A stretch of 64,000 nucleotides of DNA from Hydrogenibacillus schlegelii (GTDB lineage Bacteria > Bacillota > Bacilli > Thermicanales > DSM-22653). The translations under genes were made by a program, and so were the position numbers. The notes under the pieces are model-generated. The model searched no databases, was not told the DNA's origin, and was given only the letters and a program-made list of their open reading frames with translations. The stretch lies in assembly GCF_001653195.1 (NCBI RefSeq), contig NZ_JXBB01000066.1:1-64000 (forward strand), in the 5' to 3' direction. Numbering within the stretch: position 1 is the first letter of the stretch; every line of letters starts with the position of its first letter. Positions 59,644 through 64,000 of the stretch are shown in pieces.

Positions 59644-60520
59644 CGCGATCCCCTTTCGACCCTCTGCCGGGCGCCGGCCCCTTTGTCCTTTGAGAAAGCG
59701 GCTCATCCCCCTCCCGGTGCGCCGCCTCGACCGCCGCCCGAATCGCGGGCGCGTCGACGCGGCCCGGGGGCACTCCTTTTTGCGCCCAGAGCAAAAACTC
59801 GATGTTTCCGTCGCCGCCCCGGATCGGCGACGGGATCACGCCTTTCGGAAAGAGGCCGCTCGCCTCTGCCGCCCGGACGACGCCGGCCAGGACGTCGGCG
59901 TGCACCGCCGGGTCCCGGACGAGGCCGCCTTTTTCCACCCGTTCCGGCCCCGCCTCAAAGGGCGGCTTGACGAGGGCGAGGAGATCGCCCCCTTCCCGAA
60001 GCACCGCCGCCAGGGCCGGAAAGACAAGGGCGAGGGAAATGAACGAAAGATCGGCCGTCACCACGTCCACCGGCGCCCCGTCGGGAAGCCGATCGAGGGC
60101 GAGATGGCGGACGTTCGTCCGCTCGAGGACGACCACCCGCGGGTCCGTCCGGAGCGACCAGGCGAGCTGTCCGTAGCCGACGTCGACGGCGATCACCTGG
60201 GCGGCGCCGTGCTGAAGCGCGCAATCGGTAAACCCGCCGGTCGAAGCGCCGGCATCGAGCACCCGCCGGCCCCGAAGGTCGACGCCGAACGCCCGAAGGG
60301 CCGCCTCGAGCTTCAACCCGCCGCGGCTGACGTATCGCGGCCGCTCCCCCCGCAGGCGAATCGGCGCCTCCGGCGGCACCTTCTCCCCCGGTTTGTCCGC
60401 CACCCGGTCGCCGACGAGAACCTCGCCGGCCATGATCGCCCGGCGGGCCTGCTCCCGGCTGGAAAAAAAGCCCCGCCGCACGAGGAGGACGTCGAGGCGC
60501 TCTTTGGCCTTCTCCGTCAC
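59633..60520 (-). CDS. tlyA: TlyA-family rRNA (cytidine-2'-O)-methyltransferase
   Basis: A 295-aa S4-domain plus FtsJ-like methyltransferase (YqxC/TlyA). The S4 RNA-binding domain covers about 5-65 (RLDVLLVRRGFFSSREQARRAIMAG). The methyltransferase follows with the SAM motif VLDAGASTGGFTDCALQHGA, and ADLSFISLALVFPAL and LVKPPFEAG later. The GTG at 60520 overlaps the dxs stop as GTGA. A longer frame to 60958 is antisense noise over dxs. Confidence 0.93.
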   Translation of the reverse strand: MTEKAKERLDVLLVRRGFFSSREQARRAIMAGEVLVGDRVADKPGEKVPPEAPIRLRGERPRYVSRGGLKLEAALRAFGVDLRGRRVLDAGASTGGFTDCALQHGAAQVIAVDVGYGQLAWSLRTDPRVVVLERTNVRHLALDRLPDGAPVDVVTADLSFISLALVFPALAAVLREGGDLLALVKPPFEAGPERVEKGGLVRDPAVHADVLAGVVRAAEASGLFPKGVIPSPIRGGDGNIEFLLWAQKGVPPGRVDAPAIRAAVEAAHREGDEPLSQRTKGPAPGRGSKGDRGEG

Positions 60521-62430
60521 GAAAGCCGTCTGGCCTTTCCGACCGGCCGGGCGAGGGCCCGCCGGATGCGCTCCGCCACCGTCTCCGGCTCGAGGCCGAC
60601 CGCCTGAAGCAGCGCTTCGACGCTCCCGTGCGGGATGAACCGGTCCGGAAGTCCGAAGCGGAGGAAGCGGACGCCGGGCCGCGCCTCCGACTCCTCGAGC
60701 CAGTCGTGGTAGCGGGCGACGACCCGCTCGCCGAAGCCGCCGATCAAAGCCGACTCCTCGAGCGTCGCGATGAGCGGCACGCCGGAAAACAGCTCCCGAA
60801 GGAGCGCCTCGTCGAGGGGCTTGACGAAGCGGGCATTGATGACCGCCGCCCGGAGGCCTTGACGGATCAGGCGATCGGCCACCGCCTGGGCCAGCCGGAC
60901 CATGTTCGGCCCGACGGCGAGGAGGGCGAGATCCCGGCCCTCCTCCAGCACCTCCCACGATCCGATCGGGATGCGGCGGAAGGCGTCGTCGAGGGCGACG
61001 CCGACCCCCTGCCCCCGGGGATAGCGGACGAAAAACGGCACCCCGTCGGTCACGACGGCGGTGTACAAAAGATGCTGCAGCTCATTTTCGTCCTTCGGCG
61101 CCGCGATGACCGCATGGGGCACCGCCGAAACGATCGGGATGTCGAACACCCCCTGGTGCGTCTCCCCGTCCTGGCCGACGAGGCCCGCCCGGTCGACGGC
61201 GAAGACGACGCCGAGTTTCTGCAGCGCCACGTCGTGGATCACCTGGTCCACCGCCCGCTGCAAAAACGTCGAATAAATCGAGACGACCGGCTTCATCCCG
61301 TCGGCGGCAAGCCCCGCGGCCATCGTCACCGCGTGCGGCTCGGCGATGCCGACGTCGAAGCTCCGCTCCGGAAACCGCTCGAAAAACGGCCGGAGCCCCG
61401 AGCCCGAAATCATCGCCGGCGTGATGACGCAAAGCCGGGGCTCCGCTTCCGCCAGGCGGATCAGGGTGCGGGCGAAGACCGACGCATAGCTCGGCGGCCC
61501 GACGACCTTGATCATCTCGCCCGTCTCGATCTTGTACGGGCCGGTGCCGTGGTAGGCGTCGGCGTCGTTTTCCGCCGCCGGGTAGCCCTTCCCCTTTTTC
61601 GTCAGCACATGGACGAGGACCGGCCCGTCGACCTTCTTCGCCTGTTCCAGCGTCGCCTCCAGGGCGGCGAGGTCGTGGCCGTCCACCGGCCCGAGATACG
61701 TAAACCCGAGCTCCTCAAACCACATCCCGGGGACGAAAAACTGCTTGAGGGCCTCTTTGAGCCGTTCCGCCGTCTTAAAGAGGCCGTCGCCGACCTTCGG
61801 AATCCGCCGGAGGAGGTGTTCCACCTCGCCCTTCGCCCGCCGGTAGCGCTCCCCCGTCCGGATGCGGGTGAGGTAGTGGTGGATCGCCCCGACGTTCGGC
61901 GAGATGCTCATCTCGTTGTCGTTTAAGACGACGATCACCCGGCGCTTTTCATGGCCGAGGTTGTTGAGCGCTTCATACGCCATGCCGCCGGTGAGCGCCC
62001 CGTCGCCGATGACGGCGACGACGTGGTGCCGCTCGCCCCGGAGGTCCCGGGCGACGGCCATCCCGTGGGCCGCCGAAAGCGACGTCGACGCGTGCCCCGC
62101 TTCCCAGACGTCGTGCGGGGACTCCGACCGCTTCAAAAAACCCGACAGCCCGCCGTACTGCCGGAGCGTGCGAAAGCGCTCCCGGCGCCCGGTGACGATC
62201 TTATGCACATAGCCCTGGTGGCCGATGTCCCAGATGAGCCGATCCTCCGGGGAGCGGAACACCCGGTGAAGCGCCAGCGTGAGCTCCACGACGCCGAGGT
62301 TCGGCGCGAGGTGTCCGCCCGTCTGGGCGAGCGTCGTGATGAGAAACGTCCGGATTTCCGCCGCCAGGCGTTCCAGTTCGTCGATGGAAAGCGCCCGGAG
62401 GTCCGCCGGGTCGCGGATGGTCTCGAGCAC
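60517..62430 (-). CDS. dxs: 1-deoxy-D-xylulose-5-phosphate synthase
   Basis: First enzyme of the MEP isoprenoid pathway, thiamine-diphosphate dependent, 637 aa. Blocks are LAPNLGVVELTLALHRVF, DIGHQGYVHKI, the cofactor motif VIGDGALTGGMAYEALNN with NDNEMSISPNVG, and the transketolase-type YSTFLQRAVDQVIHDVALQ and DRAGLVGQDGETHQG. It is upstream of tlyA and downstream of ispA on the same strand. Confidence 0.97.
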   Translation of the reverse strand: MLETIRDPADLRALSIDELERLAAEIRTFLITTLAQTGGHLAPNLGVVELTLALHRVFRSPEDRLIWDIGHQGYVHKIVTGRRERFRTLRQYGGLSGFLKRSESPHDVWEAGHASTSLSAAHGMAVARDLRGERHHVVAVIGDGALTGGMAYEALNNLGHEKRRVIVVLNDNEMSISPNVGAIHHYLTRIRTGERYRRAKGEVEHLLRRIPKVGDGLFKTAERLKEALKQFFVPGMWFEELGFTYLGPVDGHDLAALEATLEQAKKVDGPVLVHVLTKKGKGYPAAENDADAYHGTGPYKIETGEMIKVVGPPSYASVFARTLIRLAEAEPRLCVITPAMISGSGLRPFFERFPERSFDVGIAEPHAVTMAAGLAADGMKPVVSIYSTFLQRAVDQVIHDVALQKLGVVFAVDRAGLVGQDGETHQGVFDIPIVSAVPHAVIAAPKDENELQHLLYTAVVTDGVPFFVRYPRGQGVGVALDDAFRRIPIGSWEVLEEGRDLALLAVGPNMVRLAQAVADRLIRQGLRAAVINARFVKPLDEALLRELFSGVPLIATLEESALIGGFGERVVARYHDWLEESEARPGVRFLRFGLPDRFIPHGSVEALLQAVGLEPETVAERIRRALARPVGKARRLS

Positions 62431-62461
62431 GCCGACCCCTCCCGTGTGTTCGACCGGGCGA

Positions 62462-63403
62462 CTACCGATCCCGGGCGGCGATGAACTCCGCCAGCGCCCG
62501 AAGCTCCGATCGTTCCAGCCCCGCCGTCCGGAGCGCCTCCGCCGCCTCGCCGATCAGCCGATCCCGAAGGCGACGGCTTTCCTCCAGGCCGACAAGGGCC
62601 GGGTACGTCGCCTTGCCGAGGGCCTCATCCCGATGCGGCGTCTTCCCGAGCGCCGCGGCGTCGCCGGTTACATCTAAAATATCATCCTGAACCTGAAAAG
62701 CCAAGCCGATCGCCCGGCCGTACGCCGAAAGCGCCGCGAGCGTCTTTTCCCCGGCGCCGGCAAGGATCGCCGCCCCGACGACCGAAAAGCGGATGAGGGC
62801 CCCCGTTTTCATCCGGTGCATCGCCTCCAGGGCGGCGAGATCGACCCGGCGCCCCCCACCGGTGTAGGCAAGATCGAGCGCCTGGCCGCCGACCATCCCG
62901 ACCGGACCGGCCGCCTCCGCCAGTTCCGCGACAAGCCGCACGACCACCCCCGGCGGGACGCCGTCCGCCGCCAGCCGGACGAGCGTCCCGAACGCGAGCG
63001 CCTGCAGCCCGTCCCCGGCGAGGATGGCCATCGCCTCCCCGAAGACGCGGTGGTTCGTCGGCCGCCCCCGCCGGAGGTCGTCGTCGTCCATCGCCGGAAG
63101 ATCGTCGTGGATGAGCGAGTACGTGTGCACCATCTCGATCGCCGCCGCCAGGGGAAACCCTTTTTGATGCGGCGTGCCGAGGCTTTCCAGCGTCGCAAAC
63201 ACGAGCGCCGGCCGGAGGCGCTTGCCGCCGCCGAGAAGCGAATACGCCATCGCCTCCCGGAGCGCCTCCGGCGCCTCCGGCGGAAGATAGTCCGAAAGGG
63301 CCGCCTCGAACGCCTCAAGGCGCGGCCGCTGTCTGGCCCAGAACGCGTCCGGCGTCCGTTCCTCCGGAAGCCCCTCCGGGATCCCCGCTCCTTCGGGCGT
63401 CAT
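62462..63403 (-). CDS. ispA: Farnesyl diphosphate synthase (polyprenyl synthetase family)
   Basis: A 313-aa short-chain prenyl transferase: GGGKRLRPAL, first Asp-rich motif DDLPAMDDDDLRRGRPTNHR (about 100-119) and second QVQDDILDVTGD. It condenses IPP with DMAPP and GPP. The ATG at 63403 overlaps the xseB stop (ATGA). Genomic pairing with dxs and xseB is conserved in Bacillota. Confidence 0.94.
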   Translation of the reverse strand: MTPEGAGIPEGLPEERTPDAFWARQRPRLEAFEAALSDYLPPEAPEALREAMAYSLLGGGKRLRPALVFATLESLGTPHQKGFPLAAAIEMVHTYSLIHDDLPAMDDDDLRRGRPTNHRVFGEAMAILAGDGLQALAFGTLVRLAADGVPPGVVVRLVAELAEAAGPVGMVGGQALDLAYTGGGRRVDLAALEAMHRMKTGALIRFSVVGAAILAGAGEKTLAALSAYGRAIGLAFQVQDDILDVTGDAAALGKTPHRDEALGKATYPALVGLEESRRLRDRLIGEAAEALRTAGLERSELRALAEFIAARDR

Positions 63404-63741
63404 CGTTCGGCGCCTCCAAAGGGCCGCTCCACCCAGAGCCCCGGCGCCTCTTCCAGGAGCACCGTCACCTTCTGCTCGACGGCGGTGAGGAGCTCGTCGC
63501 ACCGGCGGGCAAGGAGCACCCCTTCCCGGTACAGGTCGATCGCCACCTCCAGCGGCACATCGCCGGACTCGAGGCGGCGGACGACGTCTTCCAGTCGTTC
63601 CAGGGCCGCTTCAAAGCCGAGCGCCTGAATCTCTTCCGGCGAAAGCCCCTCCGCCGGCCGCCCGGCGCCCGGATCCCCGTTTTCCGACCTCAGCCCTTCC
63701 GGCGCCCGTCCGCCGGCCTCCGCTCGGATCTCGTCTCCCAC
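63400..63741 (-). CDS. xseB: Exodeoxyribonuclease VII small subunit
   Basis: About 113 aa. The XseB core is the C-terminal two thirds: GFEAALERLEDVVRRLESGDVPLEVAIDLYREG then LARRCDELLTAVEQKV. An N-terminal extension of some 35 residues is unusual for the family. The GTG at 63741 has GGAGGAGG at a normal distance. It overlaps the end of xseA by about 50 bases. Confidence 0.9.
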   Translation of the reverse strand: MGDEIRAEAGGRAPEGLRSENGDPGAGRPAEGLSPEEIQALGFEAALERLEDVVRRLESGDVPLEVAIDLYREGVLLARRCDELLTAVEQKVTVLLEEAPGLWVERPFGGAER

Positions 63742-64000
63742 GACCACGCCTCCTCCCGGATGTCCCAAACCGTCACGATCGCCACGCCGTCTTCAAAACG
63801 AAGGCGGAGCCCCTCCCCCGGCGCGAGGGACGCCGCCCGTTTCACCAGCCGCCCGTCCGGGCCCTCGACGAGGGCATAACCCCGGCGCAGGGGGGCCAGC
63901 GGCCCCGCCGCCTCAAGGCGGGCGGCCCACTGGGCGAGGACGATGCGGTGCCGACGTAGCGCCTCCAGCATCGCCCGTCCAAGCCGCCGGCGGACCTCGT
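63690..64000 (-). CDS. xseA: Exodeoxyribonuclease VII large subunit, C-terminal end (cut by window edge)
   Basis: Only about the last 100 residues are visible and the frame is open at the window edge. The XseA C-terminal signature PLAPLRRGYALVEGPDGRLVK, followed by GEGLRLRFEDGVAIVTV, identifies it; the preceding RRHRIVLAQWAARLEAAGPL belongs to the coiled-coil part. The small subunit XseB is the next gene. Confidence 0.9.
   Translation of the reverse strand, partial: EVRRRLGRAMLEALRRHRIVLAQWAARLEAAGPLAPLRRGYALVEGPDGRLVKRAASLAPGEGLRLRFEDGVAIVTVWDIREEAWSWETRSERRPADGRRKG

Overview
The window reads as chromosomal DNA of a high-G+C (roughly two thirds by eye, not computed), endospore-forming, flagellated member of the Bacillota. 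spo0A, spoIIAA-spoIIAB-sigF, spoVAF, dacF, spoIVB, spoIIM and motAB are all present, ribosome binding sites are strong AGGAGG-type, GTG and TTG starts are common, and gene order follows the Bacillus subtilis fur-yqzK-xerD-deoB-dacF-spoIIA-lysA and bkd-spo0A-spoIVB-recN-argR-tlyA-dxs-ispA-xseB-xseA blocks. G+C content and synteny suggest a thermophilic, Hydrogenibacillus- or Alicyclobacillaceae-like lineage. That placement is inference.

Left part (1-15.9 kb): after the tail of an IS256-type insertion sequence comes a long minus-strand catabolic operon. It reads hpaB, hpaD, hpaC, a DapA-family lyase, two hpaG halves, hpaF, hpaE, a branched-chain-type ABC transporter (substrate-binding protein, two permeases, two ATPases) and a second aldehyde dehydrogenase. 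This is the homoprotocatechuate meta-cleavage route for 4-hydroxyphenylacetate, apparently with its own importer. A divergent LysR gene (15002-15886) is the likely regulator, and its promoter overlaps that of hpaB on the opposite strand.

15.9-22 kb: a NylC/DmpA-like P1 peptidase, an acetamidase/formamidase, an aspartokinase lacking ACT domains, a class C26 glutamine amidotransferase and lysA, all on the minus strand and punctuated by clear terminators.

22-41 kb: the sporulation core dacF / spoIIAA-spoIIAB-sigF-spoVAF-lysA. spoVAA-AE, normally between sigF and spoVAF, are missing. Upstream lies an inserted block: GtrA, a GT2 and a GT39-like enzyme (cell-surface glycosylation), a decayed IS256 copy, and a plus-strand pair of an unrecognised 553-residue protein and a short-chain dehydrogenase. 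Conserved order then resumes with pdp, deoB, xerD, yqzK, ald, fur and spoIIM.

41-51.6 kb: a short-form SRP RNA gene, a DUF3866 gene running into its 3' end, motAB, and the branched-chain 2-oxoacid dehydrogenase operon (bcd-lpdV-bkdAA-bkdAB-bkdB). Its bcd gene carries an apparent one-base insertion. A DUF2627 gene is divergent from it across a cre-like site.

51.8-64 kb: a GT4 (MraY/WecA-like) enzyme, a GT2 enzyme and a SteA-like protein, then spo0A with a near-ideal sigma-H promoter and 0A boxes, spoIVB, recN, argR, tlyA, dxs, ispA, xseB and the 3' end of xseA. No tRNA, CRISPR array or prophage was recognised.
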